From contig OX485808.1 of NCBI GenBank assembly GCA_950295325.1, forward strand, positions 13,396,501 through 13,456,500: a stretch of 60,000 nucleotides of DNA, given 5' to 3'. Numbering within the stretch: the first letter of the stretch is position 1; every line of letters starts with the position of its first letter. The translations under genes were made by a program, and so were the position numbers. The notes under the pieces are model-generated. The model saw only the letters and a list, made by a program, of their open reading frames with translations. It ran no database searches and was not told the origin of the DNA. This stretch comes from Polytrichum commune. Taxonomy: Eukaryota > Streptophyta > Polytrichopsida > Polytrichales > Polytrichaceae. Positions 35,976-46,760 of the stretch are shown here, one piece after another.

Positions 35976-37150
35976 AATAATTGTTGTTGCATTTTTCACT
36001 ACCTAGAGTTCATAATCAGTAAATGTTGGAGTTGCTCCACCAACTCTACAGTTTGAGTGTTAGAAAACAGGTTGCTTATAGTTCTGTTGTGCTACCTGGA
36101 CAATGTTGTAGGGAATTCAATCATTCCTATATGGACTACGTAGTTGTTTTGATGAGACCTGCTTGCTACTCCCGGTAGTAGGTCAAAGTGAAATGAATAT
36201 TGGACATGGCTGATAATTGAATTGCTCAAGCTACAAAATCATCCACGATGAGGCCACATACATTTTGTATATGTACATCCTGCAAGGTACAAAAGCAAGG
36301 AAAGTAAATGAATGTCGATGTTCAGTTGAATATTAGGTATGCTCCAAGCTAGTGGGTGTTTGACACAATGATGAGAGCAATTCAGAAATTGGCTATGCCA
36401 CAAAGTGAACCATGGTTTATGCAATTTGAACATTGAAGAATAGATCGAATATAAAATAGGATGCATCTATACATCAAACCAAACAATATGGACTAGGCAA
36501 CCAATGAGAGGAGAGTTGATGACGAGCTGCAAAAGCGATGAGTCATCCACCTACTCAAGGTAATAATCAAGCTGAATTGATCAGTTCATGGAACAAATCT
36601 TGGCATTATGGATGATATCCCGCCTACATGAATGAACATTGTGACGAGTTTTCATAGCCCTTCTACTTTTAAATGAGTGATTGGTTAGAGAGATACAACA
36701 CAAGGGAGAGTTAGGATGCAATATATCTATCTAGTGTAAGTAACCCTATTGTGGGCACTTCCAATTCTAAAAACGTTTTTGACGCTTAGATTGTTGAGGG
36801 ATTGCTTCATCTTGTCAGCAGTTGCAAATCATGTAAATAGTCGTTTCAAGTTTCCGAATTGGAGTTCATATTATATGAAAGTTTTGCTGAATCAATAGTG
36901 AAGATTCCTCTTCCTCTTTAAGTGATTACATAAGCTCGCCCAATTGTTATAAATATTGGACTTAGAATGATGTTGATGTTTGCAGAACATGATAATCAAA
37001 CCTCATTGTATCATGTGACAATTTGGTGTTTGTTCTTAATTACAATTATTTATACCACTCAAATATAAGTATCTTGTTGATAAGAGGGACCACATGAGGT
37101 TCACATAGCTTAGTGCATGAGTTGCTATGAAAGTTTCACCATAATGACTC
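35976..37150. other. non-coding stretch; repeat family B copy at ~36735-37085
   Basis: AT-rich with no gene. The family B blocks CCTATTGTGGGCACTTCCAA, TTGGACTTAGAATGATG and CCACTCAAATATAAGTATCT are present. Confidence 0.45.
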
Positions 37151-37408
37151 TTGCACCTCTATCAAGTATTTAGGATAAATGCATATGGTAGCACTGGTGA
37201 AAGTGGTATATATGTTGTTGTATATGTGTGTTTGGCTCTTGGTTGTGGGTGCAAATTTTGTATTTTGTGTATAATGCTACAACTTATGTTTCAAAGTTAT
37301 CGAGTGGGGGTCTATACATATTTGTTTTCTTTGGAAGTTATATTGTTTTCCTTGCTAATTGTGTCTATTTGTGGAGATATAGTATGTATGTGGGTACCGT
37401 TGTTGCCA

Positions 37409-39046
37409 GAAAGAAAAGAAAAGAAAAGAAAAATTACACCCGTATCTTCATACCAGCATGAAAGTGAGCCCGTTGGTCTAGTGTTGATCATGGTATTCCG
37501 TGATGCAACACAAGCTTTAATGCCTCCGTTAGGAGGTGGGCTTTGGGATTATCTAAAATTTGTCTAAATTTTATTATGGTGGGGGGACGGGTGATTGTTT
37601 GTTGTCTAGTTTTCTTTTGTTTAGAATTAGGTAGGTGAGATATTTGATGGCGTTATGGTGTAAACTTTTCATGAGGTTTTTGATATTAGCTTTTGGGATT
37701 TTTAAGTTGTTCAACTTTTCAATGGAGTGTTCGTGTATGGCTCCTCTTACACCTGCTGTGATGGTTATGAGGGGGTTGGTTTTCCACCCATTGTTTTGTA
37801 TGGCGTTGATTAGTGGGTTGTATTTGGTATGCTTTTGTATGATGGCTTGTTCTGGGAATCTGTCGTGGCAGTAGGTGAATTCTATGAGTTGGACTATGGC
37901 TGTGGGGGTCGGTGCCATAGGTGTTTGTGTTTGGTTTGGGATTCCGATTATGCATAGGATGTCTGGTTTAAGTTTGGCGTGACATTGGCAGGGGGTATGT
38001 AGGCATGTACATTTGAGTAACCAGTCTGGGATGGTTTGGTCAAGGGGTTTATTGTTGGTTTTACCGGCGTTGGTAAGTGTGAAGAATCGGGTATTTTTGT
38101 TAGCTTGGAGTGTTTGTGCAATAAGGTGCACCGCTTTGTCATGTCTAGATATTTGTAGGCTTTTTAGGTAGGGGTGTTCACACAATGAGAGGAGGTGTGG
38201 CCATGTGTCTCTATCGTTTTTATGACATAGTGTGCAGTTGGGGTTTTGGTGTGTGTTTGGCCAAAAGATGTGTTTTCTATGATTACCCATGTATTGGGCA
38301 TATCTAAATTTTAAGGTTTGGGATATTTGTACGTCAGTTATTTGTTCATTTTTCCAAAAATGATTGGAGAGTTTGTGGTTTATTTGGTCATTTGACAACC
38401 ATTTGTCCACATATGGGAATTTGTTTTTGGCTATCGCTTCTTCGCGGGTGCCATGTTCTTTTGTTATAGTTGTGCGGAGGTTCCGAATGGCCCCGTCGTG
38501 TGTGGCGGTTGGGCAGCTAGCTAGCCAATATGGTGTGGTGTGGGTTATATGTATGTGTGGTGTGTTATCTAGTTTTTCTTTAAGAGTCCCTTCGTTGGCC
38601 AATGTGTCTGCGATTTCATTACCCATAATGCCCGAGTGTGCGCGTACTTTGTGTATATGAATTATGTGTGGGGTCCAGTATATGTGGTGTACTATGGTTG
38701 CTATGAGTAGTTTGTTTGGGTGGTGATGTTGTGAGGTGGGGTGTCGAATGTGGTTATTTATTAGGAATACACTATTAAGGTTGTCTGTAAATATGTGGGT
38801 ATTTACCTGGGTAGTGCTAATGGTTTTGATGGCGATGAGTGTTGCGTTGAGCTCTGCTCTAAGGATGTTTTGGTAGCCTGGTAGTCTTTCTGATATTTGA
38901 ATGTTGTTATTGGGGCTGTATATTCCGGATCCTACGGTGTTGCCTATTATTTGTCCCTCAGAGTTTTTGGTTGGTGGGATAAATGATCCATATGTGTATA
39001 TGCATTGGTGTGGGTGGAATTTGAGTGGGTGGATGTGGTGGTATTT
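37409..39046 (-). mobile_element. 5'-truncated LINE (RNase H + CCHC + RLE-like), 20-bp flanking repeat
   Basis: A 1638-bp insertion on the minus strand flanked by a perfect 20-bp direct repeat, TGTGGGTACCGTTGTTGCCA, at 37389-37408 and 39047-39066, as expected for target-primed reverse transcription. Its 3' tail on the minus strand is (TTTTC)n rather than poly(A). The coding strand is very poor in G. Flanks at 37150-37388 and 39067-39480 have the same composition, so the target may itself have been an older relative. Confidence 0.7.
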
Positions 39047-39067
39047 TGTGGGTACCGTTGTTGCCAT
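37574..39067 (-). CDS. LINE ORF2 C-terminal part: RNase H, zinc knuckle, R2-type endonuclease-like domain
   Basis: An uninterrupted 497-codon frame. The first seven codons (MATTVPT) come from the flanking 20-bp repeat, so they are not element sequence. Residues ~24-165 are RNase H1-like: YTYGS (first catalytic Asp replaced by Tyr, codon 38990-38992), RAELNA, FTDNLNS and GNEIADTLANEG. Next is a C-x2-C-x9-H-x4-C knuckle (CTLCHKNDRDTWPHLLSLC). The C-terminal third has LKPDILC, LIEFT, KHTKYNPLINAI and GVRGAIHEHSIEKL, the order of the PD-(D/E)xK restriction-like endonuclease of R2/Dualen-type LINEs. Reverse transcriptase is missing, so this copy cannot move by itself. The open frame implies recent insertion. 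Family assignment of the last domain is an inference. Confidence 0.65.
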   Translation of the reverse strand: MATTVPTKYHHIHPLKFHPHQCIYTYGSFIPPTKNSEGQIIGNTVGSGIYSPNNNIQISERLPGYQNILRAELNATLIAIKTISTTQVNTHIFTDNLNSVFLINNHIRHPTSQHHHPNKLLIATIVHHIYWTPHIIHIHKVRAHSGIMGNEIADTLANEGTLKEKLDNTPHIHITHTTPYWLASCPTATHDGAIRNLRTTITKEHGTREEAIAKNKFPYVDKWLSNDQINHKLSNHFWKNEQITDVQISQTLKFRYAQYMGNHRKHIFWPNTHQNPNCTLCHKNDRDTWPHLLSLCEHPYLKSLQISRHDKAVHLIAQTLQANKNTRFFTLTNAGKTNNKPLDQTIPDWLLKCTCLHTPCQCHAKLKPDILCIIGIPNQTQTPMAPTPTAIVQLIEFTYCHDRFPEQAIIQKHTKYNPLINAIQNNGWKTNPLITITAGVRGAIHEHSIEKLNNLKIPKANIKNLMKSLHHNAIKYLTYLILNKRKLDNKQSPVPPP

Positions 39068-39480
39068 ATACTTGTGCCGCGGTAGCTATGATTTGTATCA
39101 TTGGTGATTTGGCTATGAGATCTTTATATGGGCTACAATATTTGGTGGAGAAGTTTACTCATGGTAGGTGTTGTGGTGGTTGGATGTTTTTACTATCTTT
39201 GTGTTGTGTGATGAAAGTGTTTGAAAATGGTTTCCACTTATTGTCTGTTTTGTTAGTTTTGGTAGTATTCTTTGAGTATTACGAGGTTGTGTTTGGTGAT
39301 GTTTGGTTTTGTGTGAGAAAATCATATGTTTTTTGGGAACCTTTTATGGTATGTAGTATTGTCTAGTAGGGTCCACTTAAATAAGTGTTTGTTTTATCAT
39401 TTTTGTTCTTTGGTGTCTAGAATTTGGTGTGTTGGGTGTGTGTCTAGTTGGCTTGGATTTGGCCAAGCCCACAACAACAT
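39067..39480 (-). pseudogene. degenerate C/A-rich frame flanking the LINE, possible older LINE piece
   Basis: On the minus strand the frame reads VNFSTKYCSPYKDLIAKSPM and AAQVYGNN up to the 20-bp repeat. With the insertion removed it continues into IHTISPQIDTISKENNIT at about 37300-37388. Composition matches the LINE, but stops interrupt it and no domain is recognised. Confidence 0.35.
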
Positions 39481-39529
39481 AATTTCCGACATGCCTCAAG
39501 TTTTAATAAGGGTGATCATGAGCATTTCC

Positions 39530-40260
39530 GGTCCCACCCACCCACCCACCCACATAAGGAACTTTATAAAAGGCCTTTGTAACACTTGCTTCTTCTTTTG
39601 TCTATCCTCTTGAGGCTCTTGGTGATTGTGGCTCTCGGCTTGTAGAATATGTGTTTGTAACTCTTGGTTTGTGGAGAGTTGCTTGTAGTTATTGGATTAT
39701 GCTTTGAAAAGTTTTTTGTTTGTGTTTTTAGTAGTAGTGGTCCTTCATTTGCATTCCTATAGCTTTTATATCTAGTTTTAGTACCTTAATGATCTTTCTT
39801 ATACCAATCTTCAACCTCTCATAGTCTCTTAGTTTTGAATCATTATGAAAATTCTCTTGATCTTTCATCTCTATTGGATCTCTCTTAAATTTTAGATCCA
39901 TTCTTAGTTTCTGCACTTTGAATCATATTGGATCTCTCTTAGTCTCCTAAACTTTGAGGCATTATTGGATCTCCCATAGTCTTCTAGCTTTTACTTATTA
40001 TGGAATCTCTCTTAGTCTTTCATCCTTCTCTTGGTTTCTTCACTTTGAGTCATCATTGGATATCTTTTACTCTCCTGAATTTCTCTTTTGATCTTGAACC
40101 TCTCTTAGTCTCAAAAACAAAACAACATAACACAAAACTACACGAAACAACACAATACAAGATAATGCAAAACAACACAACACAACACAAAAGAATATCA
40201 AAAAACACATCACAAAAAATCTACACAACTCAAAAACAAAAAAACAAAAAAACTTGAACT
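39530..40260. repeat. low-complexity stretch: CCCA repeats, ~45-60-bp degenerate tandem repeats, AAC-rich tail
   Basis: (CCCA)n lies at about 39535-39553, followed by CTTTATAAAAGG, a TATA-like motif. Between 39740 and 40110 phrases such as GGATCTCTCTTAGTCT and CACTTTGAGTCAT recur irregularly. Then an ACAAAACAACACAA-type simple repeat runs to 40260. No protein of note. Confidence 0.5.
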
Positions 40261-40329
40261 AACTGTTGACAACTCCACCACATATAACTCAATTTTCCAC
40301 CAACACTATTCAAAGAAGTATTAATGGAT

Positions 40330-41312
40330 TTTTTTGGTTGTTTCTTTTCTTTTGATACCCTAATATGAGCTCATATTATTATTGTTGGTATCCTAGTGTT
40401 TTTTCTAACAATATCCATGTTTATAACCATACGTTAGGCACGGGGAGGTCACTTCATTGTCAAGTTGACACCACGTGCGGACAAAGTTTGCTACCCCTAT
40501 ATTACATGCCATATATAATTTTAAAATTTATGATATTTTTTCTACATATACATAACCATTAATAGTATCTTTTTTATACTTTTTTGAAATTTTTAGTCAT
40601 CTTTATTTTCTTTAGTAATTGTTTTAGTTCAATTCTGTGTCATTCTAGTTAGAAATGGTATGTTTTATGAAAAAAACAAATCATCAAATTTTGTAACCAC
40701 TTTTGACTATGTCATAGGTACTGTGTATATCTACTCATGAAAAAAATTTGATAAAATTTTGACCCATTTTGGTGGTGCAACTTACCAAAAGAAGATTTTT
40801 TTTGGTCGCACGTGGTGTTCAACTTGACAATGGAGTGATCTACCCGTGACGTTAGGATATAAACTATATAAACATTGTCGATTGATACCCTAAGTGGAGG
40901 TCTTTCAACACCTCAATCTAGATTTGAGGCTAATATCCATCACAAGTAAGGCATCACCCATATAAACACTCTCCCTTGATACCTTAACTATAGGTCCTTC
41001 AAAACCTCAACCTAGCATTGAGGCTAACATTTATCACATGTTAGGGTATCAACTGTGACAAAGTTGATGATACCTTAATCTTGGGTCTTCTAATACCTCA
41101 ACCTAGAATTTAGGCTTATATCCATCATAGGTTATGGTATCGCTATGTATAAACTTTTGATTGATACCCTAAGTACAAGTCTTTTATCAACTTAACATAA
41201 GGACTATTCTTATATCCACCATAATTGGGATATTGACTATATACACATCATTGGTTAATACTCTAAACAAAGATCCTTTAACATCTTAATCAAAAGTTAA
41301 GGCTGACATCCA
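40330..41312 (+). repeat. tandem array of a ~94-bp unit (about 6 units), interrupted by a hAT MITE
   Basis: Each unit has TTGATACCCTAA, AGGTC.TTCAA.ACCTCAACCT, TTGAGGCTAA.ATCCATCA and GTTAGGGTATCAAC. Five units run from 40857 to 41312. A sixth, more diverged unit begins near 40355 and is split at 40439 by the MITE. Related fragments (GTTAGGGTATCAA) recur at about 42248-42424. Confidence 0.7.
40439..40848. mobile_element. hAT-type MITE, 410 bp, perfect 8-bp TSD
   Basis: TIRs of ~43 bp: CACGGGGAGGTCACTTCATT at the left, and CACGGGTAGATCACTCCATT as the inverse of the right end, continuing through a GTCAAGTTGA..ACCACGTGCG block. The direct repeat ACGTTAGG at 40431-40438 and 40849-40856 is the 8-bp TSD expected for hAT. 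The interior is AT-rich and non-coding. Removing it restores a unit of the surrounding tandem array. Confidence 0.9.
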
Positions 41313-42100
41313 TTGGAGGTTAATTAGATAATGCAATATTTAATAATTGACACGTGATTTTATTCTATAATTCAATTAAAATATCCAATTTAGAAAAAAT
41401 CCAAATGCCTAAAATGCACAATAAATTTTAAGAGCAAGGACAAATTTGATATGTGTTCGAGAGGAATTTAAAAAAAAATCATATATCATGAAATTTGCTC
41501 AAAGTAGACTTGTATAAAATAATTGACCCTAAACAATACCATATGTAGGGTTAAAGTCAACCCCACAATTAATGATATTTAATATGTTTAGTATTGGTGA
41601 TATCATGAATAATATGTGAAGACAATTCACTGAATACATATTATATGTTTGAATTGTATATTACATAAACATCTAAATCCATAAAAATATACATAAAAAT
41701 AAATTTATTTCAATGAAAATCAAATAACAACATTACCCTTAAAACCCTAAATCATAGGCAAACCAAAACCTTACAAGATTACAAGTCATTCTAACATGTT
41801 TATATGATGAGACAACAAAAATAAATAAACAAAAGATGACTCCAATGTTGGCATGGACATGAATTATGGGGTTGCTTCGTTTTTGAGTGGGTTGAAATGT
41901 ATTTATAATCTTAAAATGACATCACAAGAATTAAAGGGTTTACGCTATTGGATTTTGCATGCCATATATAAGAGAAATTATTATGAACTTATATTTGTGT
42001 CCTAAAAATGCAACCCTAAACCCTCCAACCTCGAGTTTTGTTTGTTCGTTATGATATGTAAAATGCATGTGATGTATGTAATAGTGTGTTATAAGAACTT

Positions 42101-42136
<36 letters not shown>

Positions 42137-42900
42137 GGTGATGAATATACAATTTTTTGTCTACAAAGAACTTATAAATTAATATTAGAGATATAGGCTC
42201 ATTTATTGGTAATGAATGAAACATAAATAATGCAAGGAAACAATGTCAAGTTAGGGTATCATCACATAATAGTACTAGGCTGGGTTATTGATATAAGCCT
42301 TTACTCTAACATACAAAGTTATCATGTTTTGGAGATTGGGTTAGGATATGAAGTGGTGGACTTATGGGTAGGGTATCAACTGTAACACGTGCTCTCGGTA
42401 TAAACCTTCGGTTAGGGTATCAACCAAGTAGATTGTAATTCTATAATCCCATATAGTAGTATTTCATATAACATTATTAAAATTTTATGTTTATCAAAAT
42501 TAATGTAATTCTCTCAATTTAAAATTTTGAATTTTCAAAATAAATATCATAATTACGTGGAAGGAAATATGTACATGATTTTCAATAAAAAGAAGATTAA
42601 AAAAATCAATAGAATTCCAAAGATATGAACAAACAAACAAGTGTGGTGAATTGTCAATAAAAATTAAAAATATAAGTCGACAAAAAAATTGCAAGTTTGA
42701 AAATAATAATCTAAAGTCACATCTCCCACTCTCCCACTTTGTTTCAATAATTTTGGAAAATAGCAATCCAAGCTCATCATGTGCACATAGTTTTATATTG
42801 ACTTTAAATTAGTAGAGGGACAAGGAGGGCATACCCGCCAACTTGCAACCCATCCTATAAAGTAAGCTTCATGCCACCACTAGATAAACTCATCCTGAAG
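41313..42900. other. AT-rich non-coding stretch with a (GAT)n microsatellite
   Basis: A (ATG)12 microsatellite occupies 42101-42136. No gene, TIR pair or RNA is apparent. Confidence 0.5.
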
Positions 42901-42909
42901 TTGTCACGA

Positions 42910-43480
42910 GATGAGCTTATGTAGACGTTACGAATTTTTGGACTTTGTAGTTGGGGTGTGTATGTGGTTCTTATGTTTTGTTTGTTTTTGTTTGTGTGTG
43001 TGTGTGGGGGGGGGGGGGGGGGCTTGTCTTTGCATTTTTGTCCTTCGTGTGTGTCGATGGATGTTGGTTGGTCTTTGTATAGTTGGGTATTGTGTGTGGT
43101 ATGGGATGTTTAGGTATTATCCTATATAGGTTGTGTTGTAGTTGTTAGGGCATGCTTGGTTGCACTGTTCCATTTGGTAGTGTTATTTGTTGGAGTTTGT
43201 ATATTTTGAGGGTGTATATTTTCTAGGCTCTTATATTATATTATATATATATATATATAATTTCTTTTTGTACTTATGGTTGTTGTTCTAGTGGTCAGTG
43301 AGTGTAGGCAGGCTATTAGTTTTATGTGTGTAAGTGTTTTAAAGCCGCCATATTTTTCCATTGTGAATATGGTTATTTTTTTGTATATTACTCCTATAAT
43401 TCTTTGGTCGTCGAGAGCATGTCTTAATTGTTCCCCTATGCATTTTTGAAGGATGTCATTTCATGTGTCTTTATGACTAA
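42910..43480 (-). pseudogene. C/A-rich minus-strand fragment, possibly LINE-derived
   Basis: The minus strand has the same G-poor, C/A-rich composition as the two LINE copies and reads DILQKCIGEQLRHALDDQRI, then VIYKKITIFTMEKYGGFK and LTHIKLIACLHSL. Further on it breaks into stops around a (TA)n stretch (about 43233-43258) and a 17-base C run (G on the plus strand, 43006-43022). I recognise no domain; composition is the main argument. Confidence 0.3.
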
Positions 43481-44609
43481 CAACAGTCTAATGTGCATAA
43501 GTTATATTGAGAATTGAAAGTCTATTGTATATGTTAGAGGTATAGTCCAATGTACATATGCCCCCCTAATAATATAAATTATTGACTAAGACACATTAAA
43601 CTAGAAACTATTTGACCGCTCCACAATGGTTAGGGAGTCAAAAAGTATTTGGTGGTTTCTTTATTAAAGAGAATCTAATATCTAGTGTAAAGGACCTTGA
43701 TATAAACTAATGGTCTTTGGTTATAGATCGTGAGGATGCACGCAAGGATTTGTTGGCATCCAAGCTTATCGATCTACAAATCATAGGCTTGCTCACGGAG
43801 GTAGACAAAACTTAGGATGAGATCAAAATTCAAATGTCCAGCAATCTTGGATAGTGAGAATGAGTGCAGAGACTTGGAGTGTAAAATTGAAGGGCCATTC
43901 TGGTTTGGATCTGCTTAGTGGGATCAAACTATAATGTTGGAGGAGGGTGAGATAACTTAGACCATAACCAAGAGATTATATTGGTGTCGATATCAAATTT
44001 GGGTTTACAGACATTAAACTTGTAGATGTCGGGCTTGTATGTTCTTTGTGTCATGTTGGGGCTAAGATATTAGTAGTTGATAGGAAATTTATAAAAGGAG
44101 TTGCATTAAATTCTAAAGAAATTGAACAACAAATCTAACAACATGCCAAAAGAACTTCTAAAAATATATCTTTAAATCATGCTATCATCTTTTCTAGACC
44201 ATAACCATATGTATAATCACTTTGAAGAAATCTACGAACTGCTTGTACTACCGAATCGGAAAGTGGACCGGTTACGAGCAATTATAAGAGATGTGGTGGC
44301 AACCTAGGTGGGTCTGAAGTTGAACACGGAGCACCACTTGGAAGGTGCAATAGGATTGAGCACCTAGAGGGAGAGATGGCAAATTATTGAGACAATACGA
44401 TGTCGGGAGCCAATTCACAATTCGATCTGATGCTCTCGGAAGGGAGGATGGACAATGAAGAAATGTTGGATGCTTAATAGTTGGAGCAAAATATGCATTT
44501 CACAAGTAAGGTAAACCCATTCAAATCACTTCTTAGTGAGACTCTCCCATAAGGAATGAAGAGCAATTTTAATGGCTTCCTGATGCACTTGGAACCAATT
44601 TTTTTTTTT
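43481..44609. other. non-coding stretch, nothing recognised
   Basis: Possibly old LINE ORF1 sequence upstream of the piece at 44611, but no frame is long or clear enough to say. Confidence 0.35.
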
Positions 44610-44610
44610 C

Positions 44611-44746
44611 TAGGTAAATGAAGCACACGTTTTACAGGATTGAAAACTTAAAACAAGAACTAATCATTGCCAAGTTTCTTGGGCCAAAACCCTTCCTTGT
44701 TGCATTGAATGCATGGCACCATCACTTGAACAAGGAAGTAAAGGGA
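44611..44746 (+). pseudogene. L1-like LINE ORF1 fragment (tentative)
   Basis: The plus-strand frame contains LKQELIIAKFLGPKPFLVAL and AWHHHLNKEVKG before entering the inverted repeat. The phrasing is like the conserved part of plant L1 ORF1/gag-like proteins. It lies in the same orientation as the ORF2 3' fragment at 46427-46760. Confidence 0.35.
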
Positions 44747-46426
44747 GTGTCGCGCACCTCTCCATGAGGAGTGCTCGCAACACCATGGGCACAATGGGGA
44801 TCCTGGAGTGACACCCGAGATTTGTGGTGCCATAAGTGAGAGGGCCCAAGTGATCCTAGTGTGGGTGAAGGCCCCGGGCATGGAGAACGCCTCCCAGACA
44901 TGGAGACTAGGAGTCACAAGGGTAAGGCTATGAGCATTGAGTAGCTCAAGGGGTCCGGATTCTAGAATGTTTAAAGAACTTCCCAATTGGAAGTGTGAGC
45001 TAGGAGATATGGCAATTTGAGTGGGGCTTTGCCTAGGGACAACACCCAACACTTCAAGGGTGTTGTGGTAGGACAGAAGTGACCTCGGAGTGGCGCGCAA
45101 GATTGCCGAGGTTAGAATAGCCATAACTCCTTCAATACTTGCTTGAATGGGACAAGTGAGGAGTCTATCGGCATCTATGCAAAGAGTAGATGTCGATGGA
45201 TTGGTCCCTCTATAGAATTGGAGGTTAAACAACAAAGTTATGAAGGTTTGAAGCTCCTCAGGGACTCCAACCCCAACGGCTAAAGGAAAATGTCTACCTG
45301 GCCCCAACTCTCAAGAGAGAGACATAATGTTACTTGACAATGGGGTAGGGGCCCTGCCTAAAATCCTAGAGGCTTATATGGGAAGATGGCGTTGCTTATC
45401 GACCTTGCCCACTGCTGAACAACACGACCTCGACATGCGTTGGCCTGTGAGGGCAAAGTTGCCAAATATGCTTCGGGTCGTTGTAATGTTGTTGTCGCAA
45501 TTCTCGCTAGCGTCCCTTAACTTATCTTGACCACTTCACAATTCTAGCAAAGTGTCACGAGTGCTAACTTGCACATCTCACACACGTGCATGATTAACTC
45601 CCCATACCGCAAACCTCCAAGCTTATGGCTTGGTCACCAAACCTTTCTACACATGCATTCGGGAATCTTCCTTTAGTAGGTAACCAATGATTAGATGTGA
45701 ACTTCCATCCACGGAAATCCACTCTTGAGTTGATCATCGTGTTGCCGGAGCAACACTATAACAACCCGAAGCATAGTTGCCAAGTATGTTTTGATTGGGG
45801 TCGGTAGGCAACGCTGCCTCACCCATGTAAGCCTCTAGGACTTTGGGTAGGGCCCCTACCCCACTGTCAAGAAACCTTTTGTCTCTTTCCTAAGGGTTGG
45901 GGCAAAGTAGACATTTTCCCTTAGCCTTAGGGTTGGAAGACCCTAGTAGCTTCAAACCATCATAACTTCTTTGTGTAATCTTTGATGCTATCAAGCGGCC
46001 ACTCTATCGACATCTACTCTTTGCGCACATGTGGATGGACCCATCACTTGCCCCATTCGGGCCACTATTGAGGAAGTTATGGCTGTTCTAACCTAGGCAG
46101 CCTCGGGCGCCACTCCCAGGTCACTGCTGGGCGCTGTCCCTAGGCAGCGCCCCACAAATTGCCAGATCTCCTAGCTCACACCTCTGATTGGGAATTCTTG
46201 AGCATTCTAGAATTCGGAGGCTGTAAGCTATTCAATGCTCATGGACTTACCCTTGTGACTCTTAGTCTCTGTGGGTGGGATGCATTCTCAACACCCGGGG
46301 CCCTCACCCACACTAGGATCACTTGGGCCCTCTCACTTATGGCACCACAAGTCATGAGCGTCACTTCAAGGTCCCTCTTGTGCCCATGGTGTTGCGGCCA
46401 TTCCTCATAGAGAGATGCGCGACATT
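44747..46426. repeat. large inverted repeat, arms ~0.7 kb, spacer ~0.25 kb
   Basis: Left arm about 44747-45500, right arm about 45750-46426. Paired landmarks: GTGTCGCGCACCTCTCCATG with the inverse of CATAGAGAGATGCGCGACAT; GGATCACTTGGGCCCTCTCA (right) with its inverse near 44850; and GGGGTAGGGGCCCTGCCTAA (left) with its inverse near 45850. The arms have diverged by substitutions and small indels. The 215-codon minus-strand frame over the left arm and the 83-codon plus-strand frame over the right arm are the same sequence read twice and match no known protein. Confidence 0.8.
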
Positions 46427-46760
46427 ATGATAGTTTTCATTGGAAACAAGGCCTTTTGGAGAAGAAAATTCACAAGAAGTACATCAAGAAAATGAAGATT
46501 TGGCATCTCCTCCATAGCATGACTCCTTGAACTATTTGGATTGAGCACAATAACCGGATGCTTAGCCAAGAATAGTGACGTGAGTCTAAGGTCAAACACC
46601 TCATTCAGAATGACCTCATTTTGTACACCAAGGTGGATTGGGAGAGTGTGGTTAAGTTTGTTAAGTTTAATTAGGATTAGTGCATTTTTGGTTGAAGCCC
46701 TCTCTAAACAAACTGAGGTGCTCGGAACGTCCTTTGTAGACGTGAAAATTTGAAAATTAC
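46427..46760 (+). pseudogene. L1-like LINE ORF2 extreme 3' fragment
   Basis: The plus strand reads FHWKQGLLEKKIHKKYIKKM, then KIWHLLHSMTP-stop-TIWIEHNNRM and VKHLIQNDLILYTKVDWESV. The same order of phrases (CFNWKQATFGERIPKRYGK..) occurs in the minus-strand LINE remnant at 51700-53645, which identifies it as the sequence after the zf-RVT knuckle of a plant L1-like element. Several stops make it dead. The 224-codon open frame on the opposite strand (47079-46405) is a shadow. Confidence 0.55.

Noticed and set aside
42911-43129. 72-codon Cys/Val/Gly-rich plus-strand frame
   Set aside because: It is produced by GT repeats and the 17-base G run; the opposite strand looks LINE-derived.
44660-45307. 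215-codon minus-strand open frame as a gene
   Set aside because: It lies in one arm of the inverted repeat and its other arm encodes the same phrases in broken form. No domain is recognised and there is no gene-like context.
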